From JAJRXC01 sp047639555 (lineage in GTDB: Bacteria; Actinomycetota; Acidimicrobiia; Acidimicrobiales; Aldehydirespiratoraceae): 64,000 bases of DNA. The DNA is taken from positions 1 to 64,000 of the forward strand of contig JBLIOE010000001.1 of the NCBI GenBank assembly GCA_047639555.1, given 5' to 3'. The notes beneath the pieces are model-generated. The model saw nothing but the letters and a program-made list of their open reading frames with translations. It was not told the origin of the DNA and ran no database searches. The position numbers and the translations under genes were made by a program. Positions 18,176 to 27,592 of the stretch are shown here, piece by piece; positions within the stretch are counted from its first letter, which is position 1; each line of letters begins with the position of its first letter.

Positions 18176-21100
18176 TCAGATCCTCGCAAGGCGAGGTACG
18201 GACTCGGCCGGAACGGCGGGAGACCACAGCCACCCCTGGGCCCGGCGACAGCCGAGTTCGAGCAACATCTCCACCTGTTCGGCGTGTTCCACACCCTCCG
18301 CGACCACATCAAGTCCCAACCCGCGACTGAGCCAGATGATGGTGCGAACGATCTCTCGGTCGGTCGCACTCGTCACGATTCCGTTCACGAACGAGCGGTC
18401 GATCTTGAGCGTGTCGACGGGCAGGTGCTTCAGCCGGGCTAGCGAGCTGAAGCCCGTTCCGAAGTCATCCACGGCGACTTCAACACCGAGACGACGCACT
18501 TCACCGAGCGCTTCAATCGCGCTGTCGAGGTCAAGCATCAGCGAGCGTTCGGTGATCTCGATACAGAGCAGATCAGCGGGAATGCCGTAAGTATCTAGGG
18601 CGACCGAAATCTGCTCAGCCAGCTCATTCGACTGAAGCTGGGCCGCCGCAACGTTGACCCGCATCCGGGTGTCGAATCCGTCGGAGATCCACTCGCGAAG
18701 AACCGCGAAGCTCTTGTCGACCACGATCCGGCTCATCTCGGGAGCGAGACCAATTTCCTCGGCAGTATCGATGAAGTGGACGGCATCGACCACCCCTTCA
18801 GTCGGATGGTTCCACCGCACGAGCGCCTCGACCCCGATGATCTCGTTGCGAATCAGGTCGTACTCAGGCTGAAACCAAGGCACGAACTCGCCGTTTGAGA
18901 CACCGCGACGAAGGGCGGTCTCCAGATGGAGCCGAGCCCGCAGCGTTTCCCGATGGGCGTCATCGAAGAACTCGTATCGATCACGGCCGTTGGCCTTGGC
19001 GTCGTACAAAGCCGCGTCGGCGTGACGGATGACAGACTCAACATCGTCCGACGGACCCGTCCGGGCGATGCCGATGCTGCACGTGGGGATCACCGTTGTT
19101 CCGCGAACAATGATCGGCTCACGAACAACCTCGATCAACCGCGCCGCCGTCGCCGCGAGTTCAAGGTCCGACTCGTCGTCGCGGACCAGGATCCCAAACT
19201 CATCGCCGCCTAGGCGGCCGACGAGATCCTGTTCACGCACCGACGCGCGAATTCGTTCGGCGATCGCGACCAGCACGGCGTCGCCAGCACTGTGTCCGAG
19301 CGAGTCGTTGACAACCTTGAACCGATCGACATCGATCATCAGCATGGCCCCGGAGCGGCCTTCGGCTATGAGCTCATTGAAGTCGTCGGTAATCTTGCGT
19401 CGGTTTGCGAGCGAAGTAAGTGAGTCGTGTGTTGCGTCATACTGCAGCTGGCGTCGCCCAGCAACGACATCGATGAACTGGCGAACCTGACCCACGAGCT
19501 GGGTGAGCATGGCCATTTCGGCCGGCGACCATTCGCGATCACGGAATACCGAGAGGCCAAGAAGCAATCCAATGCCACGGGCCCGAAAGGGCACGACCAA
19601 CATCGATAGTGGCGCACCACCCGTCATACGCTCAAGCACCTCGCGGTCCTTCTGGGGCAGCAACACACTGCGGGTAGCCGTCGGTTCGCCGCTCTCCAAG
19701 ACTTTGCTGAAGTGCGGCTCAAGAAATTCAGATCCGGCCATGAACGCGTCGGAGACACCCGTCGCGATGGTCGAATTCGAACGGGCCCACCAGTGCAAGT
19801 CGCCATCGGCGGTCCCCACGTACTCGCAAAAGGCAATGAGATCACAGTCCAAGACATCGCCAATTTCACCCAACGCCCAGTCGAGAACCTCACGCACGTC
19901 GACCGCGCTGCGATCAAGGAAGCGTCCGCCGAGGCGCAGTTGAAGTTCATCGAGTACCTGACGGTATTTCGAGGCCAGAGTCTGTCGGGCTCGCTCCCGG
20001 GCTTGCAGAATTAGGCCGCTGAGATCCATGAGCGCCCGCCGTTCGTCGGCCACCAATTCCTTATCGATTCCGATCCCCGTCAGGCTGAGAGCGGCAACGA
20101 CATGTTCGCCAACAACCGCGGGGACCACGAGGGTGGCCGAATTGGTCTTCGTGCCGCAGAACTCGGCGATCTCGTCCGGAGAGATCAGGAACGGTTCGCG
20201 CCCGCCATGATGGGCTTCACTGAGACCGCCGCTCATCGCGAAGTCGGTCGGTGCCGCAGGCCGCGAGCCGTCATCCCATTCGAGCACGAGGCTCGCAGTG
20301 AGTTCAGCCGTGTCGACTTCGACCCAACGGACGCGGCGGACATTGAAGACTTGCCCGACGCTCTCGAGCGCGTGGAGAACGGTTTCGTCGATGTCCTCGG
20401 CTGGCGCGTTGATGAAGGCCTCGGCGATTTCCGTTCGGGATTGTTCGACGACGCCACGACGAACGAGGTCGAACTCGGCACCCATGCGGTTCCGAAACTG
20501 TCCGAGCAGGCGCGCAACAGCAGAGATGAGATCAATCTGGGCCGGACGGAACAGTCGGGTTTCGCGACACCCGACAAGGAACGCGCCGACAACCTCCCCA
20601 TCGATGACACCCGGCAAGATCACTCCACTCTGGAGTCCTGGCGCGAGTCGCGCCGCCACCGGGCAATCGTCATTGGCCTCGAACGCAAGACCACCCTCGA
20701 TGAGCAGCCACTCGTCGTCGGTGAGCTCAACAGTGGCCACATCGTGCCATCGTCCATTGGACCAGCCGACGGTTCCTTCAGCGGAATTCCCTTCACGCTC
20801 ATACGTCACAACGACGTCTGAACCAGTCGCCGAGCCGAGCGCTTCGAATGCTTCGTCGAGCACCTCACGGGCCTGCCCGATTCCACCCTCGTGAAGTCGG
20901 CCGCCGATTCTCGCGACGATCTCTGCGACCTCGACCCGTTCGTTCAGTTCGCGACTCGACTCGTGATGTCGCATGTGGCGCCAGATGAGTTCGCCGCAGA
21001 GTTGGATCGCTACGCGATCCGAATCGCTGAGGTCGACCATCCCCGGCGCAAGCACGACGATGCCACCGACGACAATGTCGGCTTCGACGATCGGCGCGAC

Positions 21101-21478
21101 AAGAAGCGATTGGCCGGGTCCGAAGGCCTCGAGACGTTCTTTCGCCGCGCCGCTGAATTCCGACGGTTCGAAGACCATTGGGACTCGCCGGTTCCGCACC
21201 GGCGCACCGGGCGGAAGCAACTTGTTCCCGATATCGAGATTGGCATCGGCAACGAACCGGTTGCCATCCCAGAACCCAACGATCAGCGCGCCGTCATCGT
21301 TGAACTTGGTGACCGCCGCGAACGACGCATCAAACGACGCGCCGAGGACGCCGAGCGAGCCCCCGTAACCCGCCTCGCCGTCGACCGACTCGTTCAACGC
21401 GAGGACGTCTCCGACCGCGTCGATGACGGCCAGCGGATCGCGAGTGGACGCGGGGGCAGTGATGTCAGAGGTCGTCAC
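18176..21478 (-). CDS. Multi-GAF GGDEF-EAL cyclic-di-GMP signalling protein
   Basis: A 1100-residue soluble protein with several GAF-like sensor domains (about residues 1-690), then a diguanylate cyclase and a phosphodiesterase domain. GGDEF: VGRLGGDEFGILV, with inhibitory-site REQD five residues upstream. EAL: GVEALVRWNHP, RVNVAA, IEITE, VDDFGTGFSSL, LKIDRSF, AEGVEH, with all key metal and catalytic residues present. Both synthesis and hydrolysis of c-di-GMP are therefore possible. No membrane segment is visible. The start is GTG 21478 (GGGAGA upstream); in-frame codons continue farther upstream. A PilZ protein at 24669-26543 is a possible downstream effector. Confidence 0.88.
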   Translation of the reverse strand: MTTSDITAPASTRDPLAVIDAVGDVLALNESVDGEAGYGGSLGVLGASFDASFAAVTKFNDDGALIVGFWDGNRFVADANLDIGNKLLPPGAPVRNRRVPMVFEPSEFSGAAKERLEAFGPGQSLLVAPIVEADIVVGGIVVLAPGMVDLSDSDRVAIQLCGELIWRHMRHHESSRELNERVEVAEIVARIGGRLHEGGIGQAREVLDEAFEALGSATGSDVVVTYEREGNSAEGTVGWSNGRWHDVATVELTDDEWLLIEGGLAFEANDDCPVAARLAPGLQSGVILPGVIDGEVVGAFLVGCRETRLFRPAQIDLISAVARLLGQFRNRMGAEFDLVRRGVVEQSRTEIAEAFINAPAEDIDETVLHALESVGQVFNVRRVRWVEVDTAELTASLVLEWDDGSRPAAPTDFAMSGGLSEAHHGGREPFLISPDEIAEFCGTKTNSATLVVPAVVGEHVVAALSLTGIGIDKELVADERRALMDLSGLILQARERARQTLASKYRQVLDELQLRLGGRFLDRSAVDVREVLDWALGEIGDVLDCDLIAFCEYVGTADGDLHWWARSNSTIATGVSDAFMAGSEFLEPHFSKVLESGEPTATRSVLLPQKDREVLERMTGGAPLSMLVVPFRARGIGLLLGLSVFRDREWSPAEMAMLTQLVGQVRQFIDVVAGRRQLQYDATHDSLTSLANRRKITDDFNELIAEGRSGAMLMIDVDRFKVVNDSLGHSAGDAVLVAIAERIRASVREQDLVGRLGGDEFGILVRDDESDLELAATAARLIEVVREPIIVRGTTVIPTCSIGIARTGPSDDVESVIRHADAALYDAKANGRDRYEFFDDAHRETLRARLHLETALRRGVSNGEFVPWFQPEYDLIRNEIIGVEALVRWNHPTEGVVDAVHFIDTAEEIGLAPEMSRIVVDKSFAVLREWISDGFDTRMRVNVAAAQLQSNELAEQISVALDTYGIPADLLCIEITERSLMLDLDSAIEALGEVRRLGVEVAVDDFGTGFSSLARLKHLPVDTLKIDRSFVNGIVTSATDREIVRTIIWLSRGLGLDVVAEGVEHAEQVEMLLELGCRRAQGWLWSPAVPAESVPRLARI

Positions 21479-21590
21479 GAAAGATCTCCCATGTGCGGGT
21501 ACCCACCAATCGGCGTTCAGCGAACCGAATTGAGGTTCTCCCGGAGGTCCAGAGCTACGTTGAGTCCGCCGAATAGCGAAGGAGAGCCCC

Positions 21591-22631
21591 ATGGAACTCG
21601 ACATCATGTCCGCCTCGATGGAATTGGGAGCGATGCAACGGCACGCCCAGCGCATCGAAGCCGCCGGATTCGGCACGATGTGGCTCACGGAGGCAGGTCG
21701 AACCGCCTATCTCTCCGCCGCGGCCGCCGGGCTCGCAACCACCTCACTACGCATTGGAACTGCTGTCGCCGTGGCGTTTCCGCGAAGCCCGATGATTACG
21801 GCATCAACCGCGTGGGAACTTGCCGACGCAACCGGCGGCCGATTCACCCTCGGACTCGGCACCCAGATCAAGGCCCACGTCGAACGCCGGTACTCCGCTG
21901 AGTACGCGCCGCCGGGCCCTCGAATGAAGGAATACGTTCAGTCGATTCAGGCGATCTTCCGAGCGTTCCGCGGTAAGGAAAAGCTCGCCTTTGCGGGCGA
22001 TTTCTATAACTTTTCGCTCCTGCCGGCCCAGTGGTCTCCGGGGCCGATCGACGCGCCTGATCCTGCGATCTTCGTCTCCGCGGTACTGCCCTGGATGAGT
22101 CGGATGGCGGGCGAGGTCTGCGACGGCATCCACATTCATCCGTTCAACTCGGCGGAATACATCAGCCATAGACAGCGCCCACATGTCGAGGAAGGTGTCG
22201 CTCGGGCCGGACGCAACCTCGCTGATGTCACCTTCGAGATCCCGGTGATGACTCCCGTCGGCGATACCGACGAAGAACTCGCCGTCACCCGTGAACATGC
22301 TCGGCAGATGATTGCGTTTTACGGCTCCACCCGCACCTACTCCCCTGTCTTCGAGACACATGGGTTCGACGGGCTATCGGATCAGCTCCACGCGAAGCAA
22401 CGCGAGGGTGACATGGTCGGGATGGTCGGGCTGATCACCGACGACATCCTCGATCACTACACCGTGTCGGGTTCTTGGTCGACCCTGGGCGCAAATCTCG
22501 TCGAGCGCTACCGCGACGTTGCGCCAACGGTTCGCCTCATGACCTACACCGCGTCGAGCCAACTCAAGAAGCACCCTGACATCCTCGACCGATGGGCGCA
22601 GGTGGCGCGCGACGTTGCGGCTGAGGCTTAG
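21591..22631 (+). CDS. LLM class F420-dependent oxidoreductase
   Basis: Luciferase-like TIM-barrel oxidoreductase of 346 residues. Signatures are GFGTMWLTEAGRTAYLSAAA, GTAVAVAFPRSPM and GGRFTLGLGTQIKAHVERRY near the N-terminus. The pattern fits the actinobacterial LLM enzymes that use coenzyme F420 rather than FMN; the substrate is unknown. The ATG at 21591 has AGGAG nine bases upstream. It is divergent from the GGDEF-EAL gene, and its stop overlaps the convergent DUF2237 gene by four bases. Confidence 0.85.
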   Translation: MELDIMSASMELGAMQRHAQRIEAAGFGTMWLTEAGRTAYLSAAAAGLATTSLRIGTAVAVAFPRSPMITASTAWELADATGGRFTLGLGTQIKAHVERRYSAEYAPPGPRMKEYVQSIQAIFRAFRGKEKLAFAGDFYNFSLLPAQWSPGPIDAPDPAIFVSAVLPWMSRMAGEVCDGIHIHPFNSAEYISHRQRPHVEEGVARAGRNLADVTFEIPVMTPVGDTDEELAVTREHARQMIAFYGSTRTYSPVFETHGFDGLSDQLHAKQREGDMVGMVGLITDDILDHYTVSGSWSTLGANLVERYRDVAPTVRLMTYTASSQLKKHPDILDRWAQVARDVAAEA

Positions 22632-22996
22632 TTCTCGGCGTCCATCGCGTTCGCCCGCAGCATCTGCAACGGGACAACCTCGAGCGCTCGCTCGTGGGTG
22701 GCGTTCAGCCGAACCGGCGCGGCTGCACCTGCTAGAGCGGCCTCCAGCCAGCGAGCCGCACACACGCACCAGCCGTCGCCGGGTTTGAGTCCCGCGAACC
22801 CCCACTCGGGCCGCGGCGTCGATAAGTCGTTGCCCGACTCCTTAGAAAACGCGAGAAATCGCTCGGTCACCGTCGTGCAAACGGTGTGTGAACCGAGGTC
22901 TTCTTCCGAGGTGTTGCAGCATCCGTCGCGGAAGAAGCCGGTGACGGGATCGGTTCCACAATCTGCGAGTTCTCCGCCAAGGACGTTTCGTGTCAT
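22628..22996 (-). CDS. DUF2237 family protein
   Basis: A 122-residue protein of the DUF2237 family, recognised from MTRNVLGGELADCG, DPVTGFFRDGCC, DLGSHTVC and the closing GWCVCAARWLEA. Six conserved Cys residues suggest metal binding or redox function, but no function is established that I know of. The ATG at 22996 gives the usual family length. Confidence 0.85.
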   Translation of the reverse strand: MTRNVLGGELADCGTDPVTGFFRDGCCNTSEEDLGSHTVCTTVTERFLAFSKESGNDLSTPRPEWGFAGLKPGDGWCVCAARWLEAALAGAAAPVRLNATHERALEVVPLQMLRANAMDAEN

Positions 22997-23053
22997 ACCC
23001 CATGAAAGCACGGGGCTAGATTCGTTTGCGGAACCCACCGGAATAGAGGTCGA

Positions 23054-23827
23054 ATGCCCCGCTGGAATCGAGCAGTCGTGACAGGTGCATCGAGTGGCAT
23101 CGGCGCGTCGATCGCCCGCCAACTCGCCGCTGATGGCACCGCCCTCGTGGTGGTCGCCCGCGACACCGACCGCCTCGACGCGCTCGCCGCTGAAGTGGGT
23201 GTCGATGTCGAAGTCTTGACCGCCGACCTGCGAGACCGTGATGACATCGCCCGCATCGCCGATCGGATCCGCGCCGACGAGAAGCCCGTCGACCTCGTGG
23301 TGAACAACGCCGGCCTCGGCTTCATCGGGCGTTTCCCCGACCTTGACTTCGAAGGCGAACGCAGCGTGCTCGATGTGAATGTCATCGCGCTCCACGAACT
23401 GTCCTACGTCGCCGCCGGGTCGCTTTCTCGCCGGGGCGGTGGGGGCATCTTGAATATCGCAAGTGTCGCGGGCTACTTCCCCTCGGCGGGCAGCGCTACC
23501 TATGCGGCGTCGAAGGCATTTGTGAACAGCTTCAGCGAGTCACTTCATCGGGAGATGAAACCTGCGGGGGTCACCGTCACCACCTCGTGTCCCGGGTTCA
23601 CCCGTACCGAGTTCCACAGCCGTGCCGACTACGACTCATCGACGGTGTCGAAGGCACTCTGGCAGAGCGCCGACACAGTGGCGACGAGCGCGCTGAAGGC
23701 GCTCGCGAAAGGACGGGCCCGCGTTGTCCCGGGCTGGAAGAACAAGATCGCCGTCGGCCTCTTGAAAGTCCTACCGCTTCGTATTGTCCGGCTGGTTGCG
23801 AGCAAGAGCACGGAGATCGACGGATGA
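23054..23827 (+). CDS. SDR family NAD(P)-dependent oxidoreductase (DltE-like)
   Basis: Classical SDR of 257 residues with TGASSGIG, NNAGLGF, a catalytic Ser in IASVAGYF and YAASKAF (Tyr-Lys). The C-terminal tail (VVPGWKNKIAVGLLKVLPLR) is typical of the DltE-like subgroup, often linked to lipid or cell-envelope metabolism. The ATG at 23054 sits 57 bases from divergent DUF2237. Its stop overlaps the start of the GNAT gene (ATGA), so the two are coupled. Confidence 0.88.
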   Translation: MPRWNRAVVTGASSGIGASIARQLAADGTALVVVARDTDRLDALAAEVGVDVEVLTADLRDRDDIARIADRIRADEKPVDLVVNNAGLGFIGRFPDLDFEGERSVLDVNVIALHELSYVAAGSLSRRGGGGILNIASVAGYFPSAGSATYAASKAFVNSFSESLHREMKPAGVTVTTSCPGFTRTEFHSRADYDSSTVSKALWQSADTVATSALKALAKGRARVVPGWKNKIAVGLLKVLPLRIVRLVASKSTEIDG

Positions 23828-24312
23828 AGCTGCGAATGGCTTCTATCGCCGACGCGGCAGCGACGCTGGCGATCTATAACCGCGAGGTGCTCGAGACTAC
23901 GGTGACCTTCGACATTGAGCCGCGGACCCTCGAGGAACAGCAGGCTTGGATCGCGGAGCGCGAGGGTGCGCTCGGGGTTGTGGTCGCGGAGATCGACGGC
24001 GAGGTCGCAGGCTTCGCGTCACTCTCGCCGTATCGCCCCCGAGCCGCTTACCGCACAACAGTAGAGAACAGTATCTATGTCGCCGAGAGCGCCCGCGGCG
24101 CCGGCGTTGGGCGAGCCCTCATGGACGAACTCATCTCTGTCGCGACCACCCGGGGTTTCCACACGATCGTCGCCCACATCGCGGGAGGCCACGAACCGAG
24201 CATCGCCCTACACCACGCCTGCGGCTTTCAGGTAGTCGGTACCCAGCGCGAAGTGGGCCGCAAATTCGGAAAGTGGCTCGATGTCGTCGTCATGCAACGA
24301 ATGCTCACCTAA
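23824..24312 (+). CDS. GNAT N-acetyltransferase, phosphinothricin-acetyltransferase-like
   Basis: GNAT acetyltransferase of 162 residues. It follows the PAT/methionine-sulfoximine acetyltransferase pattern: IYNREVLETTVTFDIEPRT, AGFASLSPYRPRAAYRTTVENSIY, acetyl-CoA loop RGAGVGRALM, and ALHHACGFQVVGTQREVGRK near the end. It may acetylate the amine of glutamate analogues, but specificity is not proven by sequence. Translationally coupled to the preceding SDR. Confidence 0.88.
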   Translation: MKLRMASIADAAATLAIYNREVLETTVTFDIEPRTLEEQQAWIAEREGALGVVVAEIDGEVAGFASLSPYRPRAAYRTTVENSIYVAESARGAGVGRALMDELISVATTRGFHTIVAHIAGGHEPSIALHHACGFQVVGTQREVGRKFGKWLDVVVMQRMLT

Positions 24313-24318
24313 ATCTCG

Positions 24319-24371
24319 ATGTTCTGTGAACGGAAACTGCACGCATAGGACAGTTTCCGTTCATAGAACAT
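24319..24371. repeat. Long near-perfect inverted repeat (21-bp arms, 11-base spacer)
   Basis: Left arm 24319-24339, right arm 24351-24371, 20 of 21 positions complementary; the single mismatch is a G-U pair in RNA. The core is GAACGGAAACTG / CAGTTTCCGTTC. Neither strand has a U-tract after the stem, so it is not a standard terminator. It lies seven bases after the GNAT stop and directly next to the tRNA-Tyr terminator. It could be a processing signal, a protein-binding palindrome or a relic of a small mobile repeat. Confidence 0.85.
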
Positions 24372-24410
24372 AAAAAGGCGGAAGCCCGGCGAGCGGATCA
24401 CCGGGCTTCC
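24372..24410 (-). terminator. Rho-independent terminator of tRNA-Tyr
   Basis: Perfect 10-bp stem GGAAGCCCGG / CCGGGCTTCC with an 11-base loop, followed on the minus strand by CGCC and five T. It begins eight bases after the tRNA-Tyr 3' end and clearly serves that gene. Confidence 0.88.
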
Positions 24411-24417
24411 TGTCACG

Positions 24418-24500
24418 TGGGCCGAGAAGGATTCGAACCTTCGTAGGCGAAAGCCGACGGGTTTACAGCCCGTTCCCTTTGGCCGCTCGGGCACCGACCC
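24418..24500 (-). tRNA. tRNA-Tyr (GTA)
   Basis: 83-nt class II tRNA on the minus strand. Acceptor arm GGGTCGG pairs with TCGGCCC, the anticodon loop is CTGTAAA (anticodon GTA), there is a long variable arm (GTCGGC...CGCCTAC region), and the T arm GAAGG-TTCGAAT-CCTTC. CCA is not encoded (CAC follows). Single-copy tRNA with its own terminator. Confidence 0.95.
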
Positions 24501-24668
24501 TGGACGGGAAAACACTATCGGGTGTGCTGGCCTGTGCGACCCGATTCCTGCGCCTTCATGGTCGCTTTCCGTTGGCGATCGCTCGTCATGATGAGGGCGA
24601 CTCCGCTGCCCAGATGGTCTCGAAAATGCCGTCAATGAGGCCGGGGCGCGAGCCGAGCCTCGGGCAAG

Positions 24669-26543
24669 TCAACCAGCCGACACCTCGACTTTTGGCTGAA
24701 TAACAACCTCAGCGATCAGCTCAGCGGCGCCCTCATCATCGGGCCAGTCCCGCAACTCAGCCTGGCCAGCGAATACCGAGCAGTACTCGGTGATTCGATC
24801 GACTTCGGTGTCTGAGAGGTGGGCGAAACGAAGGTAGGCGACATGGTGACTTCCGTCGCGGGCCGACCGACGAACCGCGGTCGGGCAGTCGAAGCGCAGC
24901 GTCGAACCATCGACCTGCGGCAGCGCGAACGCGATCCGAACGTTCTCCCCGACCTTCAACGCCTTTGACGACACGACATCGAGACCAAAGGGGGAGACAC
25001 CAATCACGCCCATCTTGCCGTCACTGGCCAACACCTTCAGCTCCTCAAACGTGCGGAAATTCTGGCGTACTTGACGTAGCTTGAGCGCGGAACGAGCCCG
25101 CAACGACATCACCCACAGCCAGGCCGCAATCGACAGCGAGGTCAGCGTGACAAAGTCGCCGTGAGACGGTCGCAGTATCCCCGTACCGAAGACGGCCAGG
25201 GTGAGCGCCAGGCTCACCTGGAGTCCGATCAGTAGAATCCGGCGCGCCGTGGCCCCAGGGGCGGGTTCGACAAGATCGACATTGAGCGGGCGCCCGGGCA
25301 ACGCACAAATCGCAACGCGAAGGTCGGTTGCGAGAAGGCGGAGGTCATTGCTCATCCAGGGCATAAAGCCGATAGCGGCCTGCGTAGAGCGGCGGTAGAG
25401 CACCGACGACGCCATCCACGCGCCCCAAAGCGGCACGAGCACGACGGTGTTGGCAACAAACGGGAGCGACGAGGTAAAGAGAACAGTGAAGAGAAGACCA
25501 ATAAGCACGAGGCGCTGAATACTGCGGCCGACGTGGAGGTCGGCGGCGCGATAGACGCGGCGGCTGAGCCGCGTTGTGTGCTCGTGGCGATGCGGCGCTT
25601 CCTTGTCGACAAGCGCCGAGAGACGCTCGTGAAGATCGCGGGCCCAACGATGCAGGTGTCGATCGTCATTCCACGGAGCGAGACGTCGAGCGACCAGCAC
25701 GGGGACATCGGTGATCTTCCACCCGACCGCCTGGAGACGGACACCAGTCGAGACCGTCACGCCTTCGCGACCGCGGCTCATACCTTCGATTTCACGAACC
25801 GCGCTGCGCCGAAACACGGCCATACCCGGCCACCAGGGAAGGGCACCAGCGTCATCAAGCTTCGCGAGCATGAGTTCGTCTCGACGACGATGTTCGCCGT
25901 AGCCACCAAAGTCAACCGCGTGGGTCGCGTTGGTGTTCTCGATGCGACAAGCGACAACACCCACTTTCGGATCATCGAAGGCCGATGCGGTGACCTCGAG
26001 GATGTCGGGTATCACCACGATGTCGGCCGGCATCAACAGCGCAAAGAGAGATGGGCATTCATCGATGGCCTGGTCGATCAAGACACCAAGATCCGCATCG
26101 GCACCACCGACGACACGACGAAGATCAAGCCGTGCTGCGAGTTCGGCGACGTCGCGACGGTCATCACGGTCGACAATCCGAAGATTGTTGTAGCCCCGGA
26201 TGAGCCGAGCGGAGAGAACGGCCGCACGCACTTCGCTTGCCGGTTCGTCGGTCACGACAACAATCACGTCGCCGTCGGGGGCCATCGTCTTCTCTGGCGT
26301 GCGGGTGGGCGGGCGAACCTCGCCGAGCATCGAGGTCTCCATATGCAAGCGCAGGAAGCCGAAAGCCTCTGCCGCGAGAAGCAAGAAGAACATGACAGCG
26401 TTGGCGCCTTCCCAGGTGAAGACGAGGCGCCACGTCAGATACACCACGCCAGTGAAGATCGCCGAGACCCGCAAAATGGACATGCCGCACAAATCGGCAC
26501 GCGGTCGCAAGATGTGAGCACGAACACTTCCTTCGGTACCCAT
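24669..26543 (-). CDS. BcsA-like membrane glycosyltransferase homologue with PilZ domain, degenerate motifs
   Basis: A 624-residue membrane protein: two N-terminal membrane segments, a GT-A-like cytosolic domain, four to five more membrane segments (about residues 330-490), then a PilZ domain. The layout is that of bacterial cellulose synthase BcsA, but the catalytic motifs look eroded: the expected second DxD is not clear, and QxxRW is replaced by HLHRW. The PilZ part keeps the c-di-GMP motif RQNFR, but the second motif reads GVSPFG instead of (D/N)xSxxG. It may be a sensor or export protein rather than a polysaccharide synthase. The start at 26543 could instead be the Met 21 residues in (MSILRV). 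Confidence 0.65.
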   Translation of the reverse strand: MGTEGSVRAHILRPRADLCGMSILRVSAIFTGVVYLTWRLVFTWEGANAVMFFLLLAAEAFGFLRLHMETSMLGEVRPPTRTPEKTMAPDGDVIVVVTDEPASEVRAAVLSARLIRGYNNLRIVDRDDRRDVAELAARLDLRRVVGGADADLGVLIDQAIDECPSLFALLMPADIVVIPDILEVTASAFDDPKVGVVACRIENTNATHAVDFGGYGEHRRRDELMLAKLDDAGALPWWPGMAVFRRSAVREIEGMSRGREGVTVSTGVRLQAVGWKITDVPVLVARRLAPWNDDRHLHRWARDLHERLSALVDKEAPHRHEHTTRLSRRVYRAADLHVGRSIQRLVLIGLLFTVLFTSSLPFVANTVVLVPLWGAWMASSVLYRRSTQAAIGFMPWMSNDLRLLATDLRVAICALPGRPLNVDLVEPAPGATARRILLIGLQVSLALTLAVFGTGILRPSHGDFVTLTSLSIAAWLWVMSLRARSALKLRQVRQNFRTFEELKVLASDGKMGVIGVSPFGLDVVSSKALKVGENVRIAFALPQVDGSTLRFDCPTAVRRSARDGSHHVAYLRFAHLSDTEVDRITEYCSVFAGQAELRDWPDDEGAAELIAEVVIQPKVEVSAG

Positions 26544-26565
26544 AGAAACGACCGATGGAACGCGA

Positions 26566-27036
26566 ATGTTTCACCGACGTACCGTCACGTCCTTCCGGCA
26601 GTCAGCTGACGGCCGAGAAGTGATTCCACGCGCCTCGGGTGAGACGCATCCGTTCGGGGTGGCGCGCCGGGGCTATGACAAGGCCGAGGTGAACGCCTAC
26701 CTGAACCGCCTCGCCGCGGACGTCGAGGCGGAAGTCGAACAGGCTCGCCAACTCGCCGCGGCCCGCGAACTCTTCGAACGCGAACACGCCCGGTCGCGTC
26801 ATGAGGCAGAGATGGCGGCCATCGCCATTCGTCAACGCGGCGAACAGGACGCCGCTGCCGCTCGCGCCGCAGCCGCTCTCGCGCAAGCCAAGGCCGAGAT
26901 CGAAGCCACCAAGCAGGAAGCACTCACCCGGGCGCGAGAGATGTTGGCCCTCGGCAAGGGAATAATCGCCACGATAATCGGACCTCCACCACCACGGTGC
27001 GACGCGTCTCTCACAGAGTCAGCAGCTGGTGGCTGA
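26566..27036 (+). CDS. DivIVA-domain coiled-coil protein
   Basis: A 156-residue protein with the DivIVA/Wag31 N-terminal signature at about residues 30-52 (FGVARRGYDKAEVNAYLNRL), followed by an Ala/Glu-rich coiled coil to about residue 130 and a short disordered tail. DivIVA-domain proteins mark curved membrane and poles and recruit cell-wall machinery. This one is short, with about 30 extra residues before the domain, so it may be an accessory family member. Divergent from the PilZ gene with only 22 bases between starts. Confidence 0.75.
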   Translation: MFHRRTVTSFRQSADGREVIPRASGETHPFGVARRGYDKAEVNAYLNRLAADVEAEVEQARQLAAARELFEREHARSRHEAEMAAIAIRQRGEQDAAAARAAAALAQAKAEIEATKQEALTRAREMLALGKGIIATIIGPPPPRCDASLTESAAGG

Positions 27037-27103
27037 GCTCCTGCGGTCCCAGGCGTCCTGACTTCCGGTCGCGGATCTGTCGCTGGTTTGGTACGTTCCG
27101 GAG

Positions 27104-27592
27104 ATGCCGAGCTTTGACGTGGTTTCCGAAGTAGACGAACAAGAAGTCCGCAACGCGGTCGACCAGGCCACCCGCGAGGTCGTCCAGCGATTCGACTTCA
27201 AGAACACCGACTCCTCGATCGAACTCGGCGAGGACGTCATCAATATGGCGTCCAATAGCGAGGACCGACTTGGAGCCCTACGCCAAGTCCTTGAAGAGAA
27301 GCTCGTGAAGCGCAAGGTCAGTTTGAAGGTCCTCGACTACGGCAATATCGAGCCCGCCTCTGGCGCCAGCGTCCGCCAGACCGCAACCCTCCAGGCCGGA
27401 GTCAATTCTGAAAAGGCCAGAGAGCTGAACAAGTTCATCAAGGGCCTCGGCATCAAGGGCATCCAGTCCGCGACCCAGGGCGACCAGCTCCGAATCACCG
27501 GAAAGAAACGCGATCAGCTTCAGGAAGTGATCGCCGCGCTACGCGAGGGCGACTTCGGTCTCCCACTGCAGTTCAATAACTTTCGCGACTAG
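27104..27592 (+). CDS. yajQ: YajQ family nucleotide-binding protein
   Basis: A 162-residue YajQ protein with two ferredoxin-like repeats. Landmarks are MPSFDVVSEVD, REVVQRFDFKNTDSSIE, DYGNIEPASGASVRQ and the C-terminal KKRDQLQEVIA and LPLQFNNFRD. YajQ relatives bind nucleotides; in Xanthomonas a homologue binds c-di-GMP. A TACGTT element lies six bases before the ATG, so the mRNA is likely leaderless. Confidence 0.93.
   Translation: MPSFDVVSEVDEQEVRNAVDQATREVVQRFDFKNTDSSIELGEDVINMASNSEDRLGALRQVLEEKLVKRKVSLKVLDYGNIEPASGASVRQTATLQAGVNSEKARELNKFIKGLGIKGIQSATQGDQLRITGKKRDQLQEVIAALREGDFGLPLQFNNFRD

Noticed and set aside
24319..24371. Inverted repeat as terminator of the GNAT gene
   Set aside because: No U-tract follows the stem on either strand; the proper terminator beside it belongs to tRNA-Tyr.
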